From an uncultured Roseburia sp. (lineage in GTDB: Bacteria > Bacillota > Clostridia > Lachnospirales > Lachnospiraceae): a DNA stretch of 19,206 nucleotides. Each line of letters begins with the position of its first letter. Within the stretch, counting starts at the first letter, position 1. Under the pieces are notes generated by a model that searched no databases, was not told the origin of the DNA, and was given only the letters and a program-made list of their open reading frames with translations. The DNA lies in contig UQNW01000041.1 of the NCBI GenBank assembly GCA_900542495.1, positions 1 through 19,206 on the forward strand, written 5' to 3'. Both the position numbers and the translations under genes were made by a program. Positions 1-6,191 of this stretch are shown here, piece by piece.

Positions 1-2
1 TT

Positions 3-221
3 GAAGTTGTTGCAGACATGAATGATCTCAGAAAACTGGTCAGTGAATATGGAAAGATTGGATCGAACCTCAATCAGATCGCCAAGCATTTTAACAGTGG
101 TGGCAGCCAGTCACGTGCTATAGAAAATGAAATCCATCAGTGCATCACGGACTTATTCCTATTGAGAAAAGAAGTACTGAAACTGGCAGGTGGTATGAAT
201 GGCAATCCTAAAACACATTAA
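3..221 (+). CDS. mobC: MobC-like mobilization accessory protein, 5' end missing
   Basis: The open frame runs in from the window edge (codons from base 3) with no obvious ribosome site before the first visible ATG at 18, so the gene very probably starts outside. The visible part is a short charged protein carrying the MobC signature: a segment GKIGSNLNQIAKHFN followed by a helical tail. In this family the conserved G-x-N-L-N-Q-I-A stretch belongs to a small DNA-binding accessory protein that helps the relaxase bind and melt oriT. The stop overlaps the relaxase start by 23 bases, which implies translational coupling and fits a MobC-relaxase pair. The family call is from motif and context; the N-terminal DNA-binding half cannot be seen. 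Confidence 0.8.
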   Translation, partial: EVVADMNDLRKLVSEYGKIGSNLNQIAKHFNSGGSQSRAIENEIHQCITDLFLLRKEVLKLAGGMNGNPKTH

Positions 222-1752
222 AAGCAGAAATGCTAATTACTCGGCTGCTATCAATTACCTTCTGTTTGAACATGATGAAAAAACCGGGAAAAAGATTGTA
301 GATGAATCCGGTCGAAGCATCTTGCGAAAAGAGTTTTATATGGATGGACTGAACTGTGATCCGATGTCTTTTGACAAAGAATGCGAACTGACAAATGCTC
401 ATTTTCATAAGAATAAGAAACGTGAAGACATCAAAAGCCATCACTACATTATCAGCTACGATCCAGCCGATGTTACAGAAAACGGTCTTACCGGAAAGAG
501 AGCACAGGCAATCAGTTTGGAACTTGCAAAGCAGATGTTTCCCGGATATCAGGCACTGATAGTTACTCACACCGATGGCCACAATGAATCCGGAAATATC
601 CATACTCACATCGTTATCAACAGTGTGCGAAAGACTGCAGTGGAAAGACAGTCATATATGGATAAACCACATGAGGAAGCCGCCGGTTACAAGCATCGTT
701 CCACTGATAAATTCATGAGCACTTTTAAGAAAACTGTCATGGATCGGTGCCAACAGGAAGGACTTCACCAGATAGATCTTCTTGCTCCGGCTGAAAGAAA
801 AATCACGCAGAAAGAGTATCTGGCACAGAAACACGGCCAACAAAAACTTAATGAGATCAATCAGAAAATCATCGAAGATAGTCTCAAACCAACATCCACC
901 GTGTTCCTTACACAGAAAGAATATTTACGAAATGCGATTGATGAATGTGCTGCCACATCCAATAGTTTTGATGAATTCCAATCTAAACTTCTGGAACAAT
1001 TTCAGATCTCTGTGATTGATCATCGGGGCAGATACAGCTATCTTCATCCTGATCGACAGAAGCGGATTACTGAACGTGCACTGGGAACACGATATGGAAA
1101 AGAACACCTGGAACAGACCTTCTTACGCAAGGATCCATTGACCATTCTCTACGTCAGATCTCACCTTCGCCTGGTTGTAAATCTCCAGACAAATGTGAAA
1201 GCAATGCAGAGCCCGGCTTATGCTCATCGGGTAAAACTTTCTAACCTGCAGCAAATGGCAAATACCATTATCTATGTGCAGGAGCATGGATTTGATACGC
1301 AGTCAGATTTGAAAAATACACTGCTTGCAGCAAAGCAGGAACTAAAAGAAATGCAGACACAGGTTGCTCAGCATCGGTCCGATCTAAGGATCCTCAACGA
1401 TCAGATCCGTTATACCGGTCAGTACTATGCGAATAAGGAAGTTTATTCCCAGTTTTCAAAAGCTAAGTACAAAGGGAAGTACTGGAAAGAACATGCCAAG
1501 GAAATTCAGAAATATGAAGAAGCCAGAAATTGGCTGAGATCCTTTTATCAGGATGGAAAGATGACAAGCCTAAAAACCTTGACTTTGCAAAAAGAAAAAC
1601 TGCAACAGCAGATAGCTTCCGAAGAAGAAGCAATAAGTAGCTTAAAAGAAAAATTAAAAGATCTGGATACTGCCGATCAGAATGTTGATGCCATTCTTCA
1701 GATGCAGATTCCGGAACCAGTGAAATCAAAAACAAAAGATCTCGAACGATAA
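199..1752 (+). CDS. MobA/VirD2-type relaxase
   Basis: This is the conjugative relaxase (Relaxase/Mobilization nuclease family), which would nick oriT, stay covalently bound to the 5' end through a tyrosine and lead the strand into the secretion channel. The N-terminus MAILKHIKSRNANYSAAINY has the usual motif I region; Tyr14 or Tyr20 is the candidate nucleophile. The metal-binding histidine motif is clear at residues 124-141: H124, H128, then H135-T-H137-I-V-I-N, the HxHIVxN pattern of the family. Residues from about 330 to 510 are rich in Q, K and E and look coiled-coil. Length is 517 residues, normal for ICE relaxases. The start lies inside mobC; the next gene follows after 29 bases. Function is secure at family level; the exact tyrosine is inferred. 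Confidence 0.93.
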   Translation: MAILKHIKSRNANYSAAINYLLFEHDEKTGKKIVDESGRSILRKEFYMDGLNCDPMSFDKECELTNAHFHKNKKREDIKSHHYIISYDPADVTENGLTGKRAQAISLELAKQMFPGYQALIVTHTDGHNESGNIHTHIVINSVRKTAVERQSYMDKPHEEAAGYKHRSTDKFMSTFKKTVMDRCQQEGLHQIDLLAPAERKITQKEYLAQKHGQQKLNEINQKIIEDSLKPTSTVFLTQKEYLRNAIDECAATSNSFDEFQSKLLEQFQISVIDHRGRYSYLHPDRQKRITERALGTRYGKEHLEQTFLRKDPLTILYVRSHLRLVVNLQTNVKAMQSPAYAHRVKLSNLQQMANTIIYVQEHGFDTQSDLKNTLLAAKQELKEMQTQVAQHRSDLRILNDQIRYTGQYYANKEVYSQFSKAKYKGKYWKEHAKEIQKYEEARNWLRSFYQDGKMTSLKTLTLQKEKLQQQIASEEEAISSLKEKLKDLDTADQNVDAILQMQIPEPVKSKTKDLER

Positions 1753-1781
1753 CCATCACAAAACAAAGGAGGAACTATCAC

Positions 1782-2108
1782 ATGACACAAGAAGAATTTA
1801 ATGTTGTATTTGAACTTCAGATGAGAAAGTGTGCCGATATTCTGGCACATAAAAAGAAAGAATATACCGGTGACAATATTGACCGTCTCAGTGCATTCAA
1901 GATTGCTGCCGCTTTACAGAACTGCGATCCAAAAGCAGCACTGGCCGGTATGATGTCGAAACATGTCGTATCCCTTTACGATATGTGTTATTCCACTCTG
2001 TTACATTTTGACATGGAACAGTGGGATGAAAAAATCACAGACTGCATCAATTATCTGATCCTTTTAAAAGCTCTGGTAAAGGAGGAACAGGCCTATGGAT
2101 CACATTGA
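1782..2108 (+). CDS. small MazG/Nmad-like protein (nucleotide modification associated type)
   Basis: A 108-residue, largely helical soluble protein. It is preceded by AAAGGAGG nine bases before the ATG, and its end overlaps thyX by 14 bases. Visible features are K-K-K-E-Y-T-G-D-N near residues 28-36, a central GMMSKHVVSLYD helix and a C-terminal EQWDEKITDCINYLILLKAL helix. The pattern of a K-E/D-Y segment followed by a D-x-x-x-D-x-x-N-Y-L helix recalls the DUF1599/Nmad and MazG-like proteins of phages and ICEs, which are often near nucleotide-metabolism genes. The placement before thyX and dUTPase supports a nucleotide-related role. The family link is by pattern recognition only; no catalytic activity should be assumed. 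Confidence 0.6.
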   Translation: MTQEEFNVVFELQMRKCADILAHKKKEYTGDNIDRLSAFKIAAALQNCDPKAALAGMMSKHVVSLYDMCYSTLLHFDMEQWDEKITDCINYLILLKALVKEEQAYGSH

Positions 2109-2874
2109 AACAGCTATCTTAAACTGCTATGGAATCCGGGAAGCAGAACAGAATATGGTCTTTGCTGCCAGACTCACACAACACGGTCATACGATCCAGA
2201 ACATGGCAGATCTGATGGATCTTTACCGTCAATCCTACAGTCAGAAGACTGTAGAAAACATTGCAGGGCTTCCGCATCCAACCGTGCAGAAATTCATGGT
2301 CATTACCGTAGCTGTTGTTGGTGCAAGCAGACGCTTCCTGGCACAGATCACAAGACATCAGAACGAAGTAAAGTACATGAGTGCATCTCTGCAGTACAGC
2401 AATTATTCCGGTCATGCTGCATTTGCTATTCCATATGGAATCATGAAAGCAGATAAAGAAATCCAAGATATTTACAAGAAAAGCTGTCAGTCAGATCTGG
2501 ATCATTATGCAGAGCTTTGTGCCTTAGGCATTGATCATGATTCAGCCGGATATGCCACACCTCAGGGACTTCGAAACGTACTGATCATCAGCGCGACACC
2601 TTACCAGTGGAAGCATATGATTGGCCAAAGAACCTGCCGAAGAAATACGGATGAAACAAGGATTGTGATGCTACAGATCTGGCAAAGATTGTACAAATTG
2701 AGCCCAATCCTTTTTGCACCGGATCTTACCGGTCCATTCTGTCAGAGAGGAAGCTGCATGGAAAAACAGATGTCCTGCCAGAATCCTATTTCAAAGTTTT
2801 GGATACCGTCAGATATCTTAAAAGCAGATTATCCATTGCTCATCAGGAAGGAGGTGAGCAGCCATAAAGATTAA
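2095..2874 (+). CDS. thyX: flavin-dependent thymidylate synthase (ThyX family)
   Basis: ThyX makes dTMP from dUMP using FAD, NADPH and methylenetetrahydrofolate. The signature region is at residues 80-105: RFLAQITRHQNEVKYMSASL followed by QYSNYS. This corresponds to the ThyX RHR...S motif, but the third residue is Gln89 and the serine spacing is altered. A second conserved stretch, QGLRNVLIISATPYQWKHMI, followed by R-x-C-R-R-N-T-D-E-T-R, matches the C-terminal dUMP/FAD part of the family. Length (259) is usual. AAAGGAGG sits 10 bases before the ATG, and the stop overlaps the proposed dUTPase start by 11 bases. It would use the dUMP made by dUTPase. Assignment to the divergent ThyX-like group is fairly secure; activity is inferred. 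Confidence 0.82.
   Translation: MDHIETAILNCYGIREAEQNMVFAARLTQHGHTIQNMADLMDLYRQSYSQKTVENIAGLPHPTVQKFMVITVAVVGASRRFLAQITRHQNEVKYMSASLQYSNYSGHAAFAIPYGIMKADKEIQDIYKKSCQSDLDHYAELCALGIDHDSAGYATPQGLRNVLIISATPYQWKHMIGQRTCRRNTDETRIVMLQIWQRLYKLSPILFAPDLTGPFCQRGSCMEKQMSCQNPISKFWIPSDILKADYPLLIRKEVSSHKD
2849..2866 (+). promoter_or_regulatory. ribosome binding site that fixes the unusual dUTPase start
   Basis: AGGAGG at 2849-2854 is followed by nine bases and then ATA at 2864-2866. The only other near-cognate codons before motif 1 are ATT at 2870 and CTG at 2876 and 2891. Spacing favours ATA. Confidence 0.6.
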
Positions 2875-3277
2875 ACTGATTGACTTTGGTCTGAAAGCAG
2901 ATCATCATCCCTTCCGGCCACATGAAAATGATGCCGGTGCGGATGTATTCATGCCTTATGATTGCGTATTAAAGCCAGGCAAAGTTGCGAGAATTCCGCT
3001 TGGATTTGGTCTCATCATCCCGGATGGATTTGCCGGATATGTCTTTCCACGAAGCAGCATGGCTGCAAAAGGACTGGTATGCGAACTTCCACCGATTGAC
3101 TCCGGTTACCGTGGTGAGATCCATGCCATTATCAGCAACGTGAGCACATCTTCTCAGATCATTCATAAAGACACACGCGTCGGTCAGCTGGTGATCACAC
3201 CGGTTGTGATCGCAGACTTTGTCCTGGATCTCGGTGAAGAACGAGGAACTGGGGCTTTTGGAAGCACAGGAGAATAA
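2864..3277 (+). CDS. dut: dUTP diphosphatase, probable ATA start
   Basis: dUTPase hydrolyses dUTP to dUMP and pyrophosphate, keeping uracil out of DNA and feeding thymidylate synthesis. All five trimeric dUTPase motifs are present (numbered from ATA = residue 1): DAGAD 23-27, PRSSMAAKG 62-70, IDSGYRGE 78-85 with catalytic Asp79, RVGQLV 105-110 and RGTGAFGSTG 127-136. The start is odd. An in-frame TGA lies at 2855-2857, and the first ATG in frame is at 2951, which is after motif 1. Between them there is no ATG, GTG or TTG. AGGAGG (2849-2854) lies nine bases before ATA at 2864, giving an N-terminus (M)KIKLIDFGL typical of the family. It overlaps thyX by 11 bases and is followed by an XRE gene. 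The enzyme identity is secure; the ATA start is inferred. Confidence 0.85.
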   Translation: MKIKLIDFGLKADHHPFRPHENDAGADVFMPYDCVLKPGKVARIPLGFGLIIPDGFAGYVFPRSSMAAKGLVCELPPIDSGYRGEIHAIISNVSTSSQIIHKDTRVGQLVITPVVIADFVLDLGEERGTGAFGSTGE

Positions 3278-3281
3278 TACT

Positions 3282-3560
3282 ATGATTACATTTGGAAGAA
3301 AATTAAAACACTTAAGACAGAAAAATCATCTCACCCAGAAAGAACTTGGCATGGCTGTTGGATTTCCCGACAGCTGTGCTGATGTCCGGATTGCTCAGTA
3401 TGAAAGCGATGTCCGAACTCCAAAAGAGGATCTTATGAAAATCTTTGCATCAACACTCTGTGTTCCGGTTGAACTCTTTACTGTACCGGTACTCTCAGAA
3501 CCTAGGGAATATGAGGCGGCGGAGTATTGGAGGTATGAGTTAGGGGCGGAACTAGATTAA
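3282..3560 (+). CDS. XRE-family helix-turn-helix regulator
   Basis: A 92-residue protein starting MITFGRKLKHLRQKN, with an XRE/Cro-type HTH at about residues 5-65. The recognition region has a small insertion (GFPDSCADVRIAQYES) compared with a minimal HTH_3. The acidic tail after residue 75 (EYEAAEYWRYELGAELD) is unassigned. I chose ATG at 3282 because GGAG lies upstream at the right distance and the homology starts there; the longer frame from 3219 would run inside dUTPase. It is the last gene of the relaxase operon, 4 bases after dUTPase, and a terminator follows. It may control the relaxase/nucleotide operon, but no matching operator is visible in the window. Confidence 0.8.
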   Translation: MITFGRKLKHLRQKNHLTQKELGMAVGFPDSCADVRIAQYESDVRTPKEDLMKIFASTLCVPVELFTVPVLSEPREYEAAEYWRYELGAELD

Positions 3561-3578
3561 TTGTCATAATACTGAAAT

Positions 3579-3610
3579 GAGGCAACGGATTTTCCGCTGC
3601 CTCGCTTTTA
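3579..3610 (+). terminator. intrinsic terminator of the relaxase operon
   Basis: GAGGCA (3579-3584) pairs with TGCCTC (3598-3603). An inner CGGA/TCCG extends the stem around a short T loop, and GCTTTTATC follows. It lies 19 bases after the XRE stop and closes the plus-strand operon. On the other strand the hairpin lies beyond the membrane-protein gene and could also stop that transcript, though the T run there is poor. Confidence 0.8.
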
Positions 3611-3679
3611 TCATTTTGAGGGTAATTGAAAATATCCTCCTGTGTTGAGCAATCCTCTTTATCTGCATATCTATATATT

Positions 3680-4108
3680 TCATTTTATTTCTGTTCCATC
3701 GATAAAAAGCACATATTTATCCGGATTATGAACAATATCATAATCTTTTCCATATTCAATCGGTCTAAATTCTATCTGCATAATGGATTTTCCATTTTCG
3801 ATATCTTCTTTCCAAGAATATACGGTCATATCAAGGCTGGTTGCATATCCATGATCTGTAGAAAATTTTATTGAATGAAATGAATTCTCTTTGTACATTT
3901 TTAAAAGCAGTCTTGCAAATGCTTCTTTATCAGAAATATTTTTTCTGTTAGCAACTACTGTAAGATTTTCATCTCTATTCATAGAAAAACTGCCAACTAC
4001 ATCTGGCTCACCTTCTTTATACTTTAATAAGCTTTTTCCAATTATCATTCCAACAATAATCGAAAAAACGATAGCAACAAATACAAGTGTTATATTATTT
4101 TTCTTCAT
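3680..4108 (-). CDS. single-pass membrane protein of unknown function
   Basis: A 142-residue protein starting MKKNNITLVFVAIVFSIIVG. One hydrophobic helix at about residues 7-25 is followed by a short basic linker and an extracytoplasmic or anchored domain of about 110 residues. There is no lipobox cysteine and no signal-peptidase site as clear as the anchor. The soluble part ends with PDKYVLFIDGTEIK and shows no motif I recognise. GAGGAAC lies a few bases before the ATG. The gene is visibly more AT-rich than the transfer genes (many ATA, AAA, TTT codons), which suggests separate origin. It sits under a promoter whose start region carries the same TTTAGAAC motif found at the adjacent repressor. 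An exclusion or immunity role is conceivable but not shown. Confidence 0.75.
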   Translation of the reverse strand: MKKNNITLVFVAIVFSIIVGMIIGKSLLKYKEGEPDVVGSFSMNRDENLTVVANRKNISDKEAFARLLLKMYKENSFHSIKFSTDHGYATSLDMTVYSWKEDIENGKSIMQIEFRPIEYGKDYDIVHNPDKYVLFIDGTEIK

Positions 4109-4140
4109 TTTATTAAGTTCCTCAGAATTATATATAAGTC

Positions 4141-4177
4141 TTTAGAACTACTATATCATATTTTCACGTTAAACCAA
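4141..4177 (-). promoter_or_regulatory. promoter of the membrane-protein gene with operator half-site
   Basis: Read on the minus strand, TTGGTT (4172-4177) and TATAGT (4150-4155) are separated by 16 bases. GTTCTAAA follows directly (4141-4148, TTTAGAAC on plus). The half-site lies at the expected transcription start, so a bound repressor would block initiation. The elements are near consensus but predicted by eye. Confidence 0.55.
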
Positions 4178-4179
4178 AT

Positions 4180-4215
4180 AAAAAAGAAGAGCAATAAGCC
4201 CTTCCATCTTCTTAT
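4180..4215 (-). terminator. intrinsic terminator after the XRE repressor gene
   Basis: On the minus strand AAGAAGA (4207-4213) pairs with TCTTCTT (4184-4190) and is followed by a run of T (TTTTATTT). It lies just beyond the repressor stop at 4224 and separates it from the promoter of the membrane-protein gene. Confidence 0.65.
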
Positions 4216-4223
4216 TCATGTAT

Positions 4224-4538
4224 TTATTCCACCAATGCCCTCACCGCATTGATAATTCTCTGTTGCTTTTCTTTAGGTAGTTTCTCTATCATTTCAGATA
4301 ATTCATTCGTAACGCCAGTAACCGAATGTGTCACAACATCAATCAATAGTGTATCTGCTGAAACATCTAATGCATTTGCAATCGCAATAAAGGTATCAAG
4401 TTTTGTTACTTTCAGTCCTCTCTCTATAACACTTACATGAGTTGGACTTAAGTTTACCAGTGCTGCCAATTCTTCTTGTGTAAGATTCTTAGCTTCCCTT
4501 GCAGCTTTTATTCTCTGACCAACCGCCTTTAAATCCAT
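4224..4538 (-). CDS. XRE-family repressor, probably autoregulated
   Basis: A 104-residue regulator. Residues 6-62 are a canonical HTH_3/XRE domain (VGQRIKAAREAKNLTQEELA, then SPTHVSVIERG as recognition helix and L-D-T-F-I-A-I-A-N-A-L as the closing helix). The C-terminal part (about 65-104) is a short helical region with KLPKEKQQRIINAVRALVE, common in clostridial element regulators. GGAGG lies seven bases before the ATG. A 24-base inverted repeat lies directly upstream of the ribosome site, between it and a TATACT box, as expected for self-repression. No peptidase or ligand domain is fused, so any inducing signal must act through another partner. DNA-binding function is secure; its targets are inferred. 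Confidence 0.88.
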   Translation of the reverse strand: MDLKAVGQRIKAAREAKNLTQEELAALVNLSPTHVSVIERGLKVTKLDTFIAIANALDVSADTLLIDVVTHSVTGVTNELSEMIEKLPKEKQQRIINAVRALVE

Positions 4539-4550
4539 TGTGACACCTCC

Positions 4551-4583
4551 TTTAGAACGATAATTCGGTCTAAAAATAGTATA
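4551..4583 (-). promoter_or_regulatory. operator palindrome and -10 box of the repressor gene
   Basis: TTTAGAAC at 4551-4558 faces GGTCTAAA at 4567-4574. The whole 24-base segment is an inverted repeat, TTTAGA-N-CG with CG-N-TCTAAA. On the minus strand TATACT (4578-4583, preceded by GT) is a good -10; the -35 is weak (TGTATG, 17 bases upstream). The palindrome covers the likely transcription start, which suggests autorepression. Confidence 0.65.
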
Positions 4584-4607
4584 ACGATTGATCTTTAAAA
4601 CATACAG

Positions 4608-4645
4608 AATCTACAGATTGTTAACTTGTTCTTTAGAACTATTTT
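4608..4645 (+). promoter_or_regulatory. possible plus-strand promoter with second operator
   Basis: TTGTTA (4618-4623) and TATTTT (4640-4645) are separated by 16 bases. The spacer contains the small palindrome GTTCT-TT-AGAAC (4628-4639), which repeats the TTTAGAAC half-site of the repressor operator. A further 5+2+5 palindrome, AATCT-AC-AGATT, lies at 4608-4619. It diverges from the repressor promoter. No coding gene follows on the plus strand. Confidence 0.4.
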
Positions 4646-4650
4646 AAATT

Positions 4651-4685
4651 AAAAAGGCCCAAAAGGGCACTTTCCCTTTTGAGCC
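4651..4685 (-). terminator. intrinsic terminator of the transfer operon
   Basis: On the minus strand GGC-tc-AAAAGGG (4674-4685) pairs with CCCTTTT-gg-GCC (4656-4667) around the loop AAAGTG, and TTTTT and an AT-rich tract follow. It lies about 80 bases after the last gene of the operon (stop at 4763). Confidence 0.8.
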
Positions 4686-4747
4686 TATACACTTTATCAA
4701 CTAACGTATTTTGCTTTCATTTTTCCTCATGGTCATGAGGCTTTTTT
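4652..4747 (+). ncRNA. candidate small RNA of about 95 nt
   Basis: A transcript from the putative promoter at 4618-4645 would start near 4652. It would fold a 5' hairpin (4656-4685, the reverse of the transfer-operon terminator) and end at a hairpin plus T run at 4725-4747. There is no plausible reading frame. It would be antisense only to the 3' end of the transfer-operon mRNA. Speculative: it rests on a visible promoter, two hairpins and the lack of any gene to explain them. Confidence 0.3.
4725..4747 (+). terminator. plus-strand intrinsic terminator with no upstream gene
   Basis: CCTCATG and CATGAGG form a tight perfect stem (4725-4740), followed by CTTTTTT. The T run is on the plus-strand side only; on the minus strand the hairpin is followed by A-rich sequence. 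No plus-strand coding gene ends here, which is the main reason to suspect a short non-coding transcript. It could also simply block plus-strand transcription from entering the transfer genes. Confidence 0.55.
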
Positions 4748-4762
4748 CTCTTAAATCGCATT

Positions 4763-5053
4763 CTATGAATCCTTCAATTGCTCTTTCTGTTCTTCAATAA
4801 TTCGTTCTGTTGCTTTATGAATTCTGTCCTTAGAATAGGGTGGTCTTAAATTCAATGACAACCGTCCTTTTTTGATCATATACGTTTCACTTCCATCCTC
4901 CGAAGATCCTTTCAACCAGCAATCATCCGGATACTTCTCAGCAAAGGTCCGTAATCGTTTCTGCAAGCTCTGATTGAAGGTATACACATCATAGAATCCG
5001 TCATCTTCATTGGTCAGAATAATTGTTTCTTTTTCACACTTTAACCTTCGCAT
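4763..5053 (-). CDS. conserved ICE protein of unknown function, 96 residues
   Basis: The last gene of the transfer operon, 3 bases after the YodL-DUF4316 gene. The protein starts MRRLKCEKETIILTNEDDGF and is a small mixed alpha/beta protein. It has a central YTFNQSLQKRLRTFAEKYPD helix, a GSETYMIKKGRLSLNLRPPYS beta segment and a charged C-terminal helix. I recognise this as a small protein often seen at the end of transfer operons in clostridial elements and in some phages, but I know of no function. No signal peptide or membrane segment. It is probably soluble. Confidence 0.72.
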   Translation of the reverse strand: MRRLKCEKETIILTNEDDGFYDVYTFNQSLQKRLRTFAEKYPDDCWLKGSSEDGSETYMIKKGRLSLNLRPPYSKDRIHKATERIIEEQKEQLKDS

Positions 5054-5056
5054 ATT

Positions 5057-5941
5057 CTACCCTCGCTTTCTTTCCATTTCCTGATCCAGGTATTTAGGTA
5101 TCGGCTTTCCAGACCGGCGAGCAATGGCAATCTGTTTCTGATGCAGACGTTTGATCACGGATCTTCGTTTCTTAGGTTTTCCATCCTGTTGATTTCGGGA
5201 GGTCTGATTGTTGCTGCTAGCATCAGAGGTCTTTTCCTGATTCTTCTTCTGATTATTCACCAGACCGTCCACCATATCATAATTGGCTTCGGTACCGGAT
5301 TCTCGGCTCCGTTCATAAGTGCCGTTCTGGTAGAATTTCTGGTAATGTTCCAGACGGATTTTACCATCTTGTTTTAGCTGTTCGACCAGATTTAGCGGTA
5401 CTTGCTGTTGGATGTAATCATGGATCTTTTGTTTTGTCTTTTCATCGAATTTCTTACATTCTTCGACAACCATTTTTCCATAGGCATCCAGGATAACACC
5501 CTGGGCCTGATCTCGGTATACCTGATGTTCCATCAAATAAAACTGTTTTCCATCAATAATGATGGTGTCTGTTGCAATCCAGTTCCCCTTTTTCCCATCA
5601 ATCTGATAATTCTCAGTTTCCATAGTGATCAGTGCACCGGATGTGTTGATACGAATAAATCCGGCCAGATACTGTGGATAGTTCTCATCTACATAGTAGC
5701 AGCTGATTTCTCCATTCTTGTTCAATACAAGCACGTCACTGACTTCGCATTGATTTTTCGTCCGTTTCCAGATGTCAGCGACTTTTTCATTTTCCTGCAT
5801 TTCATGAATCGAGACTAATCGGTAATTTTCGACAGTAATCGACACATTCTGCTGTCTTGCCTCTTGATATGGCAGATGCCACAGTGCTTTTCCTGCTGTC
5901 TGCTGATCTACTCGGTAGACTGCAAATTGATTAAGCTTCAT
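5057..5941 (-). CDS. YodL-domain / DUF4316 protein
   Basis: An ICE protein of 294 residues. Residues about 3-95 form a YodL-like domain (FAVYRVDQQTAGKALWHLPY, with a conserved VSDVLVLNKNGEISCYYVD segment). The C-terminal end SVIKRLHQKQIAIARRSGKP followed by IPKYL is the typical close of DUF4316. A polar linker rich in N, Q, S and K lies before it (about 215-260). Two ATGs are possible: 5947 and 5941. GGAGG lies nine bases before 5941 but only three before 5947, so I chose 5941. The start overlaps the preceding TTRAP gene. YodL also occurs in the ArdC-like protein two genes upstream. Function is unknown. Confidence 0.75.
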   Translation of the reverse strand: MKLNQFAVYRVDQQTAGKALWHLPYQEARQQNVSITVENYRLVSIHEMQENEKVADIWKRTKNQCEVSDVLVLNKNGEISCYYVDENYPQYLAGFIRINTSGALITMETENYQIDGKKGNWIATDTIIIDGKQFYLMEHQVYRDQAQGVILDAYGKMVVEECKKFDEKTKQKIHDYIQQQVPLNLVEQLKQDGKIRLEHYQKFYQNGTYERSRESGTEANYDMVDGLVNNQKKNQEKTSDASSNNQTSRNQQDGKPKKRRSVIKRLHQKQIAIARRSGKPIPKYLDQEMERKRG

Positions 5942-6191
5942 AGGCATCGTCCTCCAAGTTATTCAGATAATAATTCAGATCCAGAGAATAGTAGTATTTG
6001 TCTTCGATCTGCTGTAATTTTCCAACTGTAGAATTGATGATCTCAATCATTTCATCATTCTCAGGATCACTTTCTTCCTGTTCCAAAACTTCCAAAGCTT
6101 CTTTCAGTGTTTGGATTGTTTCTTCCTTTGTGTGCTGCTGGAAGATAGCAGTAATAGTCAGTTCGTTTTCTTCCAGGTTTACATTTCTCAT
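5931..6191 (-). CDS. TTRAP-like transposon-transfer assisting protein
   Basis: A small acidic protein of 86 residues. The pattern is a short N-terminal strand (NELTITAIFQQH), then TKEETIQTLKEALEVLEQEE, then a final helix DEMIEIINSTVGKLQQIEDK. It fits the Pfam TTRAP family, small proteins always seen with ICE transfer genes and of unproven mechanism. Its ATG overlaps the stop of the ArdC-like gene by four bases (ATGA), and its own end overlaps the next gene, so the three are translationally coupled. The tail YYYSLDLNYYLNNLEDDAYEA is longer than in the usual short members. Confidence 0.7.
   Translation of the reverse strand: MRNVNLEENELTITAIFQQHTKEETIQTLKEALEVLEQEESDPENDEMIEIINSTVGKLQQIEDKYYYSLDLNYYLNNLEDDAYEA

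Noticed and set aside
208..609. Minus-strand frame opposite the relaxase start
   Set aside because: A shadow of the relaxase, whose catalytic histidine motif proves the plus-strand frame.
2858..2951. Frameshift or pseudogene explanation for the dUTPase start
   Set aside because: The frame is intact from the ATA through all five motifs, and family-like sequence begins at that codon, so an altered start fits better than a broken gene.
3626..4145. Plus-strand frames opposite the membrane-protein gene
   Set aside because: The minus-strand gene has a ribosome site, a promoter and a sensible membrane anchor; the plus-strand frames have none of these.
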